A DNA stretch of 42,076 nt from the IMG/VR virus record IMGVR_UViG_3300009182_000119, positions 1 to 42,076 of that record; one strand, written 5' to 3'. Below are positions 10,611 to 18,688 of this stretch, in pieces. Numbering within the stretch: the stretch's first letter is position 1; each line of letters begins with the position of its first letter. This DNA is from a virus. The notes under the pieces were generated by a model, which was not told the origin of the DNA, did no database searches, and saw only the letters and a list, made by a program, of their open reading frames with translations. A program made the position numbers and the translations under genes.

Positions 10611-10805
10611 TTAAATTCTCCAGATGCGTAAGCCCCTTACTCCTTCTTCAATAACCAGTTTTGTAATTACTTCTATCTTCAGTCTTTTCGTAACACGTAG
10701 GATATCTTTCTTAGCAGCGCTGGCATCAATGCAGGGTATGAAAATCGAATACCCCACTTTGAAGTTTCTCCAGTTAACGTTGTAACTAATCTTCTCTACT
10801 AGCAT
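10611..10805 (-). CDS. Small conserved phage protein (64 aa), function unknown
   Basis: This 64-residue protein starts at the ATG at 10805, inside the last codons of the primase gene (20-nt overlap, different frame), and is the final gene of the leftward operon. It is compact, with a hydrophobic stretch (FKVGYSIFIPCID), a basic helix (AAKKDILRVTKRLKIEV) and a C-terminal EEGVRGLRIWRI. That looks like a short alpha/beta DNA-binding or adaptor protein, but I do not recognise a named family. A 6-residue longer form would need a TTG start and is less likely. A role linked to replication is inferred from translational coupling to the primase-helicase. Confidence 0.65.
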   Translation of the reverse strand: MLVEKISYNVNWRNFKVGYSIFIPCIDASAAKKDILRVTKRLKIEVITKLVIEEGVRGLRIWRI

Positions 10806-13626
10806 TCTCAACTATAGGTGCAACCATCGCATCTATATCAATAAAGTCTGCCACAGAACAATCAAATATCAACGCATAGACCCCAGGGGATGTGACCCGC
10901 ATGCCTTTAGACATCTGCTTGGTATCACCTTTTAAGAATATGCCCTTGGCCTTAAGCTCATGCAAGGTGTCTTTGTACGATGCTTGCGACTCCACGCAAT
11001 CCTTTTTGAAGTGCTTGGCAACGATATACATTAGCTTTGTATCAGGCTCGTAACGGACATACAACTCACCCCGTGGCTCTTGTATCGGCAATGAGTGCAT
11101 GTGAGTGCGCTTGTCCGTCTCATTGTTTACAACCAGCATGTTTTGTATATGGCGATTAAGGTAGTCACCAATTACAGAAGAAGAGTTATTAGCTGGCGGT
11201 GCAATGTCTTGACGTACTGTAGTTAACATCTGCATAGACCATGCGTAGATAGCTTTCATATCGTAGTCATGCAAACCTAGCATACGGGCAATCAAACCCC
11301 CTGTTAGGTTACAAGCAATAACTGCAGACCAGAAACGCTCCTTGTTGGTTAGGCGCATCTCCTTATCAATTTTCTGTTGGATAGCTAACATGTTGCTCTT
11401 AGCATCTTCTAGGTTATTGACTAAGTAGGAGCAATAAATATCCCCAGCATGACCGTAGTTCTCTTTAAGCTGGTGGTCAAACATGTGCTTAGCTACATGA
11501 GTCGGAATGATATTACTTGGGTGAATTTGGTACTCTAACAAGCGCATCATCTCGCCATCAGGACTATTCTTATGTACACCCATTTTCTCGTAGAAGCTAG
11601 CGTTTGAACTAGCTAAAGACATAGTCTGCCAAGTAGTCTTGTTAATACGCATCTCGTTCTTGTCTGACCTAGATCTGTTTGCACCACGACCTTGTGACAT
11701 GCTATACGCTAGGGTGGAAAAGTCCGCAGGGGTAAGGTTGGTAATCTCATCCACAGTAAACGGTAGGTTATTCATAATGCCTAGGTGCAGTACCTTAGCC
11801 GCTAGGGTATCTTTCCAAATAGCCGCTAGTCTATCAGGGTGCCCGTACACGCTGTTACACATATACAACGCAGTAGACTTACCTGTGCCTGAGTCCTTGT
11901 GGATCAGGTTTATGATTGCTCCGCTATGACCAGTGAACTTAAGAAGCGGCGCGCCAAACGCAGTAAGCGCAGCGAACGCATGGGGTTCTAGACCAGGTGC
12001 CCCATACATATTAAATACTTCTTTCCACTTCTCCAGCGTACCCATAGGGTGCATGCTTTCTGCAAACTGTTGTGTAACTGTGGATGGGGGGCTATGGAAT
12101 ACACCATCCTTGTTAATTTCTCTATCACCAATAATAAACTTGCTCTCTTTATCAACCCAGCCAAATTGTGTCCTCATAAGTTCCGCTTTCTTTTTGTATT
12201 GCAATTCTTTAATGAACGTCATTAAGAACGCCATTAATTGATCCATTTGTTTTGGCATCCCTGCCACACCCTTAGTAGAAAGAGCTTCACGCAATCTTTC
12301 TTTAACCGCTACCGTAGAGAGAGGTATTGTAAATTCTCGTACACCGTCTTGGGGTAAATGCAAACGTAACAATACTAATTCACCTACAGAAGGGTCAGGG
12401 TCATTCATGCGCTTTACTACATACAAGTCATGCTCGTATACGCAAATAGGTTCTGTTTCTTCATCGCTACTAACAGTTATGTAAATACCACCGTTCTTGC
12501 CACGGAAATAAGGGTATGGGTAAGACGGTATTTTGTGTGTTGCAAACGCATCTATCTCTTCGGTCTCGTGAACCTCAGTTTCTTCCGCCTTTACTATTTC
12601 TCTACCCAATGCAATCGGAGAACCGATACGACCTTTCCACTGGCAACCATCACAACCTCCTGGGTTATTTTTCTCAAACGTAGCGCATCGTTGTGCGAAC
12701 GCAGTGTGGCTAGCCTTGTTCTCTGTATCTTCGGGTGAATAATCAGGATGCCGTTCTGAAATCTTGTGAATTGCAGTTTCTCTATCTACGCAACGATGTG
12801 CAATAGATAAGGCATTGAACCACATAGGTTCAGATACAGAGTCTTGGTTTTGAAACTGATACAACAACTGTGCGCAGCCTTCGTTGTTAGCGCTGCGAAT
12901 CATAATCTTACTAAACCGTGATACGGTATTAGCAGCCATAGCTTTTTGTAACTCACTTAATTCTTTTGGTGCAGAAGGTTTTGTTGGCGCTTCTTTTACG
13001 CCTAGTAAATTTTTAAATGTTTCGTATTCTACATCTGGTGCATCACTGATTAGCTCTACTGGCTTAGGTGGATTATCTTTAAAATTCAGTGTGCCTGGTA
13101 CTCTAAGAACACGGGCTATTTCAAATACGCTTGCATCGACATAAAGGTTGTGCAATACACACAGCTCGTTCAAACGATTAGCAACTGGCTCCCACTCCTC
13201 CCTACTTACAGGATTAACAAGGGGCCAATACGCATGGATGCCTCTACCTGAGTTAACAAGTAATGGCTTAGGTAATCCGATTAGTTTGCAAAACTTTTGT
13301 AGTTCTTGTAATCCAGTAGGCTGGTCAATGTATCCATCGGGGCGACCTGTCTTTGGGTTTACTACTGCCTTGGACTTGCCACAATCTAAATCAATCCAAA
13401 AAGATTTGAGGTCTTTTACATTTTCCTTTTTGCGGTTTAGATTGGTTTCAAACTTAGCTACACCAAAATAAACATCCCTACCTTTTTCTAAAAACTCTGC
13501 TACATACTTATCGAATTCTTCCCGTGTTTGAACAAGCTCTTGTATAGCAGACTTACCCTTTAAGCCAAGCACAGTCAGCCACCCATCGGGGCTTTGCACT
13601 CTGTTTAATAGGTCAATATTTGCCAT
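10786..13626 (-). CDS. Primase-helicase (AEP-type primase fused to a P-loop helicase)
   Basis: A 946-residue two-part replication enzyme. The N-terminal part looks like an archaeo-eukaryotic-type primase/RepB domain: the acidic metal motif WIDLD at about 77-81 and the NSGRGIHAYW motif at about 125-134 are typical. A middle Cys cluster (CATFEKNNPGGCDGC) may bind zinc. The C-terminal half has a Walker A motif DSGTGKST near 575 and a Walker B-like LPFTVDEITN, as in DUF927/SF3-like phage helicases. It would prime and unwind DNA at the fork. I chose the ATG at 13626 because the longer frame uses TTG and runs through a strong terminator hairpin. No strong Shine-Dalgarno is visible before the ATG. 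Confidence 0.85.
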   Translation of the reverse strand: MANIDLLNRVQSPDGWLTVLGLKGKSAIQELVQTREEFDKYVAEFLEKGRDVYFGVAKFETNLNRKKENVKDLKSFWIDLDCGKSKAVVNPKTGRPDGYIDQPTGLQELQKFCKLIGLPKPLLVNSGRGIHAYWPLVNPVSREEWEPVANRLNELCVLHNLYVDASVFEIARVLRVPGTLNFKDNPPKPVELISDAPDVEYETFKNLLGVKEAPTKPSAPKELSELQKAMAANTVSRFSKIMIRSANNEGCAQLLYQFQNQDSVSEPMWFNALSIAHRCVDRETAIHKISERHPDYSPEDTENKASHTAFAQRCATFEKNNPGGCDGCQWKGRIGSPIALGREIVKAEETEVHETEEIDAFATHKIPSYPYPYFRGKNGGIYITVSSDEETEPICVYEHDLYVVKRMNDPDPSVGELVLLRLHLPQDGVREFTIPLSTVAVKERLREALSTKGVAGMPKQMDQLMAFLMTFIKELQYKKKAELMRTQFGWVDKESKFIIGDREINKDGVFHSPPSTVTQQFAESMHPMGTLEKWKEVFNMYGAPGLEPHAFAALTAFGAPLLKFTGHSGAIINLIHKDSGTGKSTALYMCNSVYGHPDRLAAIWKDTLAAKVLHLGIMNNLPFTVDEITNLTPADFSTLAYSMSQGRGANRSRSDKNEMRINKTTWQTMSLASSNASFYEKMGVHKNSPDGEMMRLLEYQIHPSNIIPTHVAKHMFDHQLKENYGHAGDIYCSYLVNNLEDAKSNMLAIQQKIDKEMRLTNKERFWSAVIACNLTGGLIARMLGLHDYDMKAIYAWSMQMLTTVRQDIAPPANNSSSVIGDYLNRHIQNMLVVNNETDKRTHMHSLPIQEPRGELYVRYEPDTKLMYIVAKHFKKDCVESQASYKDTLHELKAKGIFLKGDTKQMSKGMRVTSPGVYALIFDCSVADFIDIDAMVAPIVENASRED

Positions 13627-13644
13627 CGTTGTCTCGTTGTTGAG

Positions 13645-13670
13645 GAAAAAAGGGGGGACTACTCCCCCCA
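13645..13670 (-). terminator. Rho-independent terminator before the primase gene
   Basis: On the - strand a 7-bp stem of G6A pairing with TC6 (loop GTAG) is followed by six T residues, a textbook intrinsic terminator. It lies between the HTH gene, which stops at 13689, and the primase ATG at 13626. It may attenuate expression of the primase relative to the upstream genes. It also argues against the longer TTG-started primase frame. Confidence 0.75.
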
Positions 13671-13688
13671 AACCTTCCTTGATAGGTT

Positions 13689-13946
13689 TTATTTAAACTT
13701 TGATTCTTTGATGTGCTTGTTAAAACTATTGAGTAATCTAGTTACGTCTTTAGTAACATTGCCCCTTGGTGTGTACAACCCAATGAACCAGTTATAGACG
13801 GTCTGACGGCTAACACTAAGTGTAAGGGCTACATCTGCAACCGATACACCTAGTTTAATAGCCGCCCTACCCAACGCAACTCCAAGCCCATTGCTATCGG
13901 CTCTTTTGTTTAACTGAATAGTCTTGGCACTATAGCCGTAACTCAT
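13689..13946 (-). CDS. HTH (XRE/Cro-like) regulatory protein
   Basis: A small 85-residue protein with a clear helix-turn-helix at about residues 30-60 (LGVSVADVALTLSVSRQTVYNW), preceded by an Ala/Leu-rich helix and followed by a Lys-rich tail. In this type of protein the second helix, SRQTVYNW, reads DNA bases. It starts 3 bp after the end of the upstream zinc-cysteine gene. A strong terminator follows it. It is one candidate, not proven, for a regulator acting on the phage's own operator sites. Confidence 0.75.
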   Translation of the reverse strand: MSYGYSAKTIQLNKRADSNGLGVALGRAAIKLGVSVADVALTLSVSRQTVYNWFIGLYTPRGNVTKDVTRLLNSFNKHIKESKFK

Positions 13947-13948
13947 TA

Positions 13949-14815
13949 TTAACTATCCGACCAAGCACTGACAACGTCAGCTAAATTTGCTTTTGATGCT
14001 GCAGGGGGCGCTTCAGCTTTCTTAGACCGTTTAACTACAGGCTCTTCGATAACTTCTTCAACCTCAGCTTTAGCCGCTGGTGGTAATTTAACAACTCCAT
14101 CTTGCTGAGCTACAGTCAACTGAATTACAGTCTTAGATTCTTGTGTTGCCTGAGCAGCTTCTACTACATCAATCTCTTCATCAGTTAAATGACGTACAGG
14201 AGTAAACTTCAATACATCAGCAGTCTCGTTCTCATCAAACGCAATCTGAGTAACAATGCGGTCAATGCTTTCTCCGTTAGCTGGCAAAAACTTAATGTAG
14301 CTTTCAAATGGGTGTGTGTTACCAACACCTTTACCAAACAATGACTTAGCTGGGATGTTGAACTGGTAGATGTCACCACTCATATCATTTTCGAGTACAA
14401 CTGCTACACGACGATTAAAACGACATGCACGACCTTTGCCGTTATTACCTGAGCCATCAATATTCTGTGGGCAGCTAGCGCAGCTTGCTGATTGTGCATT
14501 AGCAGCTTTAGGGTCAGGTACATCACCTAGGTTAGACCAGCAGTCTGGCAGGGTAGGAGCCGCATCAGGATCAAATGCGGTTGCATAGAATTGACGGGAT
14601 ACTTTAGGTAAAGCATTGATAACGATGACGTTCATGTGACCGTCTTTAATCTTACCCGCTTCTTTGCCGTTAACAATACGACGGAATACACCCTTAGACA
14701 TAGTGATACGACGGGATGTACTACTGTTTGCACCTGCTAGTGACTTAGATAACTCACTAACTTCACGACCTGTTACTGGTGCTGTTTTTTGTTGAAAAAT
14801 AGAAATGTTACTCAT
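13949..14815 (-). CDS. Putative ssDNA-binding/zinc-cysteine replication protein
   Basis: A 288-residue protein that I do not match to a named family with confidence. It has a compact core with a Cys cluster (CASCPQN about 20 residues after DCWSNLG, then a further Cys in GRACRFNRR) that could bind zinc. The C-terminal 90 residues are an acidic and Ala/Lys-rich flexible tail ending in VVSAWSDS. A folded core with an acidic tail, next to helicase, primase and polymerase genes, suggests a single-stranded DNA-binding protein; this is inference. The start is supported by GGAGCAAGTAATG, and its ATG overlaps the upstream stop by one base (TAATG). Confidence 0.6.
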   Translation of the reverse strand: MSNISIFQQKTAPVTGREVSELSKSLAGANSSTSRRITMSKGVFRRIVNGKEAGKIKDGHMNVIVINALPKVSRQFYATAFDPDAAPTLPDCWSNLGDVPDPKAANAQSASCASCPQNIDGSGNNGKGRACRFNRRVAVVLENDMSGDIYQFNIPAKSLFGKGVGNTHPFESYIKFLPANGESIDRIVTQIAFDENETADVLKFTPVRHLTDEEIDVVEAAQATQESKTVIQLTVAQQDGVVKLPPAAKAEVEEVIEEPVVKRSKKAEAPPAASKANLADVVSAWSDS

Positions 14816-15210
14816 TACTTGCTCCTTCTAACGACCACGGTGTATTTTCTGTCTGCTTGTAAACCAGCAGGTAACAGTTCGGGATTCTCTTCGAGAAACT
14901 GCTTAAGATTGGTTTGATGCAATCTTTTCTCGAGCAGGGGGTATGCATCGTGTTCTTCAATGAACTGATACATAGAATCCCAATCCGTCGTCCAGTACCG
15001 TGTATCCACTTTACGAATGATTGTCCCTGCTGGTGTTTTAATACTGTCAGCGTTGTTGTCCCTACATATATCTAGCATCTTATCTGCTAGCAGTTCTTGT
15101 TGGGCTTTCAAGCCTTCGTCTTGTGCTTCATACTGCTCTTTTAATTCTGCTCGTTTATCACGAATTTTTATGTAAACTTCGGCGAGTTTATCTGTTGTAA
15201 AATCTTGCAT
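14815..15210 (-). CDS. Hypothetical coiled-coil protein, Gam/Gp157-like features
   Basis: A 131-residue protein starting at the second of two adjacent ATGs (AAGGAGCTAATGATG). Residues 1-50 form a charged helix typical of a coiled coil (DKRAELKEQYEAQDEGLKAQ). This is followed by an 'SIKTPAGTIIRKVDTRYW' strand region and a second helical part. The helical arm plus 'TPAG-TI' strand resembles phage Gam or Gp157 proteins, which bind DNA ends or aid recombination. The similarity is by eye, so a function should not be assumed. It is driven by its own promoter just upstream and is coupled by a TAATG junction to the next gene. Confidence 0.6.
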   Translation of the reverse strand: MQDFTTDKLAEVYIKIRDKRAELKEQYEAQDEGLKAQQELLADKMLDICRDNNADSIKTPAGTIIRKVDTRYWTTDWDSMYQFIEEHDAYPLLEKRLHQTNLKQFLEENPELLPAGLQADRKYTVVVRRSK

Positions 15211-15238
15211 CATTAGCTCCTTCTTGTTACGAACTACT

Positions 15239-15266
15239 AGTATACCAACCACTTTGACATTGTCAA
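15239..15266 (-). promoter_or_regulatory. Sigma-70-type promoter
   Basis: On the - strand TTGACA (15266-15261) and TATACT (15244-15239) are separated by 16 bp. The predicted start of transcription would be near 15232, leaving a short leader that contains the AAGGAG ribosome site of the gene starting at 15210. It lies in one of the few small gaps of the replication operon. Confidence 0.6.
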
Positions 15267-16657
15267 GCTATATCTTCAATCTCTTGTCGATATAAGTCAA
15301 TTATTTTTGTATGGTTATCTATATTGTTACTTAGCATTTTGTATAGCTTTGCTTCTACTTCACTTCCTTTGATATGCACAATAGTCATAGGGTTCTTTTG
15401 CCCTGGTCTGTTAATACGAGCATTGGCTTGTAGATATGTTTCTACACTGGTCATAGGAGCATACCAAATGATTACGTTAGCGGCTGTTAGTGTTAACCCG
15501 TGCGATGCCGCCTGAGGTTGGATGATAAGCACACGGATGTTTTCTGTTGTTTGAAAGTCGTTGATTATGTCATGCCTTCTGTTTACAGGAACTTGTCCAT
15601 TAATAACCGCACAGGGTATATTAGCTGCGGTTAAATGTTTGTTTAGTAGTTCTATAGTATGAGTAAATGGAACAAAGACCAGGACTTTGTGTGATGCTTC
15701 ATTAATAACTTCTTCTATAACCCGTAATCGATTGGATACATCAAACTCTATGACTTCTCTAGTATCGGTATACACCGCACCGCCAGATATCTGTAGTAAC
15801 TTATTGAGGTTAGTAGCTGCATTTACAGAAGTTACTTGCTCCCCATCTGCCGACATAGTCATCTGCCGTTTGAGCAATTTGTAATACTTCATCTGCTGAG
15901 CAGTTAAAGGTGCATCTCGTTCGACAAAGGTAACGTCAGGTAAGTCTAGGCATTGATCTTTCTCAAACCGAATAGCTGGTTGTAACACTTTATGTATGGT
16001 GTCTTGAGCAGTAGGTTTAGGTAGCCAACGATACATGCCGACTTTGTACATAACTTGGTCACGGAATTGACCGTAGAATTTGGGTGTGCCAGTTGGGTTA
16101 ATAAGTTTAGCTAAGCCAAACGCATCTACAGGCGATTGTGCTGCTGGAGTACCAGTAAGCATCCACATACCCTTAACTTGAGCCGCAATGTCTCTAAGGG
16201 TTTTCCAACGGGTTGTTTGTGCATTTTTATAAGCACTTGCTTCGTCTACTACGATTAGGTCAAAGCCCCCGTTCAAGATGTCTTGTTTAACAATATCTAC
16301 ACCATCAAAGTTGATGATGACAAACTCAGCATCGTTAGCAATTATCTTTTTGCGTTGAGCTGAACTACCGTGGGCTACGTCGCATGTACGGTGAATAGCA
16401 AACTTAAATAAGTCTTGTTGCCATGCTGACTTCATAATAGATAGGGGGCATATAACCAGCACACGACGGACTACACCCAACTTCATTAGGTAGTCTGTTG
16501 CCCATATCACGCTAGCTGTTTTACCAGTACCCTGCTCGTTAAAGCAAAATGCTTTACGGTTTAAGGTTAAGAACTCAGAGGTTAACTTTTGATGGTCAAA
16601 CGGCTTAAATTTTCCAGGCCAATTATAGTCCGTTAGGATGCTATTTTTTCGGGGCAT
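15263..16657 (-). CDS. SNF2/DEAD-type helicase
   Basis: A superfamily 2 helicase of 464 residues. Motif I is NEQGTGKTAS near residue 35. Motif II is VVDEAS (a DEAD-box variant), and motif III is LTGTPAAQS. A C-terminal RecA-like lobe carries motif V/VI with QANARINRPGQ, the arginine-finger motif typical of SNF2-family enzymes. Phage proteins of this kind remodel DNA or branch-migrate during replication and recombination. The start is set at the ATG at 16657 (MPRKNS), which overlaps the HNH gene by 17 bp; the longer frame runs through the HNH gene and is unlikely. The ribosome site is weak, so the exact start is uncertain. Confidence 0.8.
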   Translation of the reverse strand: MPRKNSILTDYNWPGKFKPFDHQKLTSEFLTLNRKAFCFNEQGTGKTASVIWATDYLMKLGVVRRVLVICPLSIMKSAWQQDLFKFAIHRTCDVAHGSSAQRKKIIANDAEFVIINFDGVDIVKQDILNGGFDLIVVDEASAYKNAQTTRWKTLRDIAAQVKGMWMLTGTPAAQSPVDAFGLAKLINPTGTPKFYGQFRDQVMYKVGMYRWLPKPTAQDTIHKVLQPAIRFEKDQCLDLPDVTFVERDAPLTAQQMKYYKLLKRQMTMSADGEQVTSVNAATNLNKLLQISGGAVYTDTREVIEFDVSNRLRVIEEVINEASHKVLVFVPFTHTIELLNKHLTAANIPCAVINGQVPVNRRHDIINDFQTTENIRVLIIQPQAASHGLTLTAANVIIWYAPMTSVETYLQANARINRPGQKNPMTIVHIKGSEVEAKLYKMLSNNIDNHTKIIDLYRQEIEDIA

Positions 16658-16925
16658 TCCGCTTGACCGTGTGGTCTGAGTTTCTGCTGAACGATCTGTT
16701 GTTGCTAGCAGTTTTAACTTTGAGATTGCTCTTAGCACCAGTCCCCCCTTTGCTGAGGGGCTTTGTGTGGTCAACGTCTTTTCCATCTCCTTTTGATACC
16801 CTTCCATCTTTCATTAGCTCCGCACGGGCACTATTACGCTTTGCCCTGTTTTTTATTTGTTCGGGTTTACCCTGATACTGTTCGTATTCTTTTTTGTATG
16901 GTCTAGGTTTGTTTACGTATGGCAT
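16641..16925 (-). CDS. HNH endonuclease-like protein (94 aa)
   Basis: A very basic 94-residue protein with an HNH core: KDVDHTKPLSKGG provides the first His, and the following SNLKVKTASNNRSF the Asn-containing part of the motif, typical of small phage HNH nucleases that nick DNA. A good ribosome site (AAGGAG, 8 nt before the ATG) supports the start. It lies between the RecB-like nuclease and the helicase. It could be a standalone homing-type nuclease or a nuclease used in packaging or recombination; the location favours recombination. Confidence 0.75.
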   Translation of the reverse strand: MPYVNKPRPYKKEYEQYQGKPEQIKNRAKRNSARAELMKDGRVSKGDGKDVDHTKPLSKGGTGAKSNLKVKTASNNRSFSRNSDHTVKRNAPKK

Positions 16926-16946
16926 TTAGGTTCTCCTTGTGTACCA

Positions 16947-17618
16947 TTATTTTCTTCTTTCTCTATAGTTATGGCAAGTCTTAACAGGACACCAACCGCA
17001 TAAGGGACCTGCTACTGCGTTCCATACCCCCGTCTCCATAGCCTTCTCTAGCCGCTCTAAGTCAAATCGCACATGCTCAAAGTAAGCCAGCCTGTGATGC
17101 GCACTGTGTTCTTTTTTGACAAACTCGTTACTAACTACGAATATTAAAGCAGACTTAAGACTTTTAACCTCGGGGAAGTGAGTGAACACCGCCGCCGCTA
17201 ATAAATCTAATTGTTTTAAGTCTGCGTACTTGGCATTTTTACTACTTTTGTAGTCAACCAAATATCCTTCATCGCCGTTAATAATTAGTAAATCCGCAAT
17301 ACCCCGATACCACGCATTCTTATCATTAAAACCGCAAGCACTAAGCTTGCCATTATTGTTAGCTACACCTAGTTCAATTTCAGTATGCTTCTCACCTGGG
17401 ATATTCTTAAGCGCATCTATGGTCTTTTGGATAAAAGCAAACTGTGGGGGTATTGGTACGTTATCACGTACGTAATCTTCAGCCGCTTTATGTAATTCTT
17501 TGCCATACACAGTAGCTTCACTACCATCATCTACAATATCCTTAGCAACCTTTAAGTGGTAATACTTCTTAGGGCATTGTTGGAATGTCTTGAGACTACT
17601 ATATGACCATGCACTCAT
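16947..17618 (-). CDS. RecB/Cas4-like PD-(D/E)XK exonuclease with Fe-S cysteines
   Basis: A 223-residue nuclease. The N-terminal SYSSLKTFQQCPKKYY is the usual start of the Cas4/AddB family, supplying the first Cys. YRGIADLLII and GYLVDYKSSK hold the catalytic Asp and D-x-K residues, and QLDLLA is the motif QxxxY-like region. CGWCPVKTC near the end supplies three more Cys for a likely 4Fe-4S cluster. Such enzymes digest DNA ends for recombination. The gene overlaps the preceding 39-residue gene by 4 nt (ATGA), and its ribosome site (CTGGAG) is inside that gene. Confidence 0.85.
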   Translation of the reverse strand: MSAWSYSSLKTFQQCPKKYYHLKVAKDIVDDGSEATVYGKELHKAAEDYVRDNVPIPPQFAFIQKTIDALKNIPGEKHTEIELGVANNNGKLSACGFNDKNAWYRGIADLLIINGDEGYLVDYKSSKNAKYADLKQLDLLAAAVFTHFPEVKSLKSALIFVVSNEFVKKEHSAHHRLAYFEHVRFDLERLEKAMETGVWNAVAGPLCGWCPVKTCHNYRERRK

Positions 17619-17734
17619 TTATTTCTCCAGTATCTATCTTTAGGATTTGCCAACATAGATTTTAACAGATCGTCAATAGTACTGAACCAATGGGTTTCTT
17701 TCATGCCATCATGCCGCATGATTGTAAAGCTCAT
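17615..17734 (-). CDS. Small protein (39 aa), unknown function
   Basis: A tiny open frame of 39 residues (MSFTIMRHDGMKETHWFSTI and on). It is joined by 4-nt ATGA overlaps to genes on both sides, with a purine-rich AAGAGAA before the start. The double coupling is strong evidence that it is translated. It has no recognisable domain. It fills a gap that would otherwise be empty in a tightly packed operon. Confidence 0.6.
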   Translation of the reverse strand: MSFTIMRHDGMKETHWFSTIDDLLKSMLANPKDRYWRNK

Positions 17735-17889
17735 TTCTCTTGCACTTCTTTCGTAGCCATATAAACTTTGGCAATTACTCTTAAAACGTATTGCATATCG
17801 TCAGGAGTCAACTGTCCCATCAATTGAAGTATCTTTATAACCGCAACATCATTGTCTAGTGGTTGAGGTTTAACTATTGCTTCTAGCAT
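17731..17889 (-). CDS. Small protein (52 aa), unknown function
   Basis: A 52-residue frame starting MLEAIVKPQPLDND with one long amphipathic helix (VAVIKILQLMGQLTPDD). Its ATG lies within the last bases of the upstream gene, and its stop overlaps the next start as ATGA. A GGAAGAAAAA purine tract precedes the start. Its length, tight coupling and lack of alternatives support it as a real gene. No family is recognised; the helix suggests a protein-protein interaction role. Confidence 0.6.
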   Translation of the reverse strand: MLEAIVKPQPLDNDVAVIKILQLMGQLTPDDMQYVLRVIAKVYMATKEVQEK

Positions 17890-18110
17890 TTTTTCTTCCT
17901 TGTCGTTTTTTTGGCAACTGTTCTTTTAGACTTGGGTTGAATAGATACCTCAGCATCATCGGATCTAACTTTGTATTCATCAACTGCTTTGGTAAGCATA
18001 GCCACAATCCCCCATTGGACAAGCGTTTCGAGTCCTTCTTTATCGTATCTAACGATAGCATCAGCCGAACCATCTTTATTTTCCTTAATAATTTTTACGT
18101 TTATATTCAT
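17883..18110 (-). CDS. Small protein (75 aa), unknown function
   Basis: The start is the ATG at 18110 (MNINVKIIKENKDGSADAI), which overlaps the upstream lipoprotein stop as ATGA, with GAGG about 10 nt before it. The seven-codon longer frame is therefore not preferred. Short beta-strand-like N-terminal residues are followed by a helix and a strongly basic C-terminus (KSKRTVAKKTTRKKKC) that could bind nucleic acid. It resembles small phage proteins of unknown function near replication genes. Confidence 0.65.
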   Translation of the reverse strand: MNINVKIIKENKDGSADAIVRYDKEGLETLVQWGIVAMLTKAVDEYKVRSDDAEVSIQPKSKRTVAKKTTRKKKC

Positions 18111-18367
18111 TTTCCATACCTCGGGGAACAAGTTACATCGACTGGAACATCTGACAAGTAGCCATTAATTTTACGTCTAGACATTACCATGACGGGTCTA
18201 AGACCGCTAGACTCGCACTCTTGAACCGCTATTATTACTTGGTTTCGGCTCATTTGTGTAAGTTCTTTCTCTACCAATAACGTAGTATCAGGTAGTTTAG
18301 AGTTGTCTATATAAGGGGATGACGAGCATGCCCCTAGCAACCCTGTAAGCAACAATATTTTCTTCAT
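18107..18367 (-). CDS. Small lipoprotein (86 aa)
   Basis: The N-terminus MKKILLLTGLLGACSSS is a lipoprotein signal peptide: basic start, hydrophobic core and a lipobox LGAC, so Cys-14 should be lipidated and the mature protein membrane anchored. The remaining 72 residues are polar. The gene overlaps the upstream gene by 4 nt. Its position among early replication genes is unusual for a lysis-type (o-spanin) lipoprotein. A superinfection-exclusion or host-envelope role is possible but is only inference. Confidence 0.75.
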   Translation of the reverse strand: MKKILLLTGLLGACSSSPYIDNSKLPDTTLLVEKELTQMSRNQVIIAVQECESSGLRPVMVMSRRKINGYLSDVPVDVTCSPRYGK

Positions 18368-18504
18368 CCTCTTCTCCTTCGGGGTACTTTACCTATTGTG
18401 TAAGTTACATCTGTTATTCCATCAAACTTCGGTATTACATACTTCTGTACAAGTAACGGTAGCACTTCATCCATCACTTCATTTATGGTAAGTTTTGCGG
18501 ACAT
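18364..18504 (-). CDS. Small protein (46 aa), unknown function
   Basis: The start at 18504 (MSAKLTINEVMDEVL) is chosen because AGAGG lies 6 nt before it. The 14-codon longer version would overlap the previous gene by 68 bp and lacks a better ribosome site. The gene ends with a basic RRRRG tail and overlaps the lipoprotein start by 4 nt. No family is recognised. Confidence 0.55.
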   Translation of the reverse strand: MSAKLTINEVMDEVLPLLVQKYVIPKFDGITDVTYTIGKVPRRRRG

Positions 18505-18688
18505 ACTGCCTCTTTGTTTTAACCGCTGCGATACCAAGTTCTTCATCTACTTCTTTCCTTGCTTCTAACATTTCATCGGCATATTTATAAGCTAATACTG
18601 CTGGACTTTCTCCAACATCGTAATTGCAAGACAAAATACCGTTCAATGCAAACATAGCAAAACAATCTCTTAAGTCCTTCTCATTCAA
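18479..18688 (-). CDS. Small protein (69 aa), unknown function
   Basis: A 69-residue frame, mostly helical, with an acidic segment (YKYADEMLEARKEVDEE) followed by a basic C-terminus (KTKRQYVRKTYHK). It begins 4 nt inside the end of the upstream 152-residue gene (ATGA overlap), with AAGGAGC upstream. Several phage proteins of similar size carry this acidic-then-basic layout, but I cannot name the family. Confidence 0.6.
   Translation of the reverse strand: MNEKDLRDCFAMFALNGILSCNYDVGESPAVLAYKYADEMLEARKEVDEELGIAAVKTKRQYVRKTYHK

Noticed and set aside
11639-13471. Series of + strand frames opposite the primase-helicase gene
   Set aside because: They are antisense shadows of a strongly supported protein with clear motifs.
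13627-13671. Longer primase start at 13671 (TTG, MGGVVPP-)
   Set aside because: The extra codons are the terminator hairpin and T tract, which look like RNA structure and not protein; the ATG at 13626 fits better.
17870-18073. 67-residue - strand frame overlapping the 75-residue gene
   Set aside because: It is a shifted frame of the better supported gene at 17883-18110 with no ribosome site.
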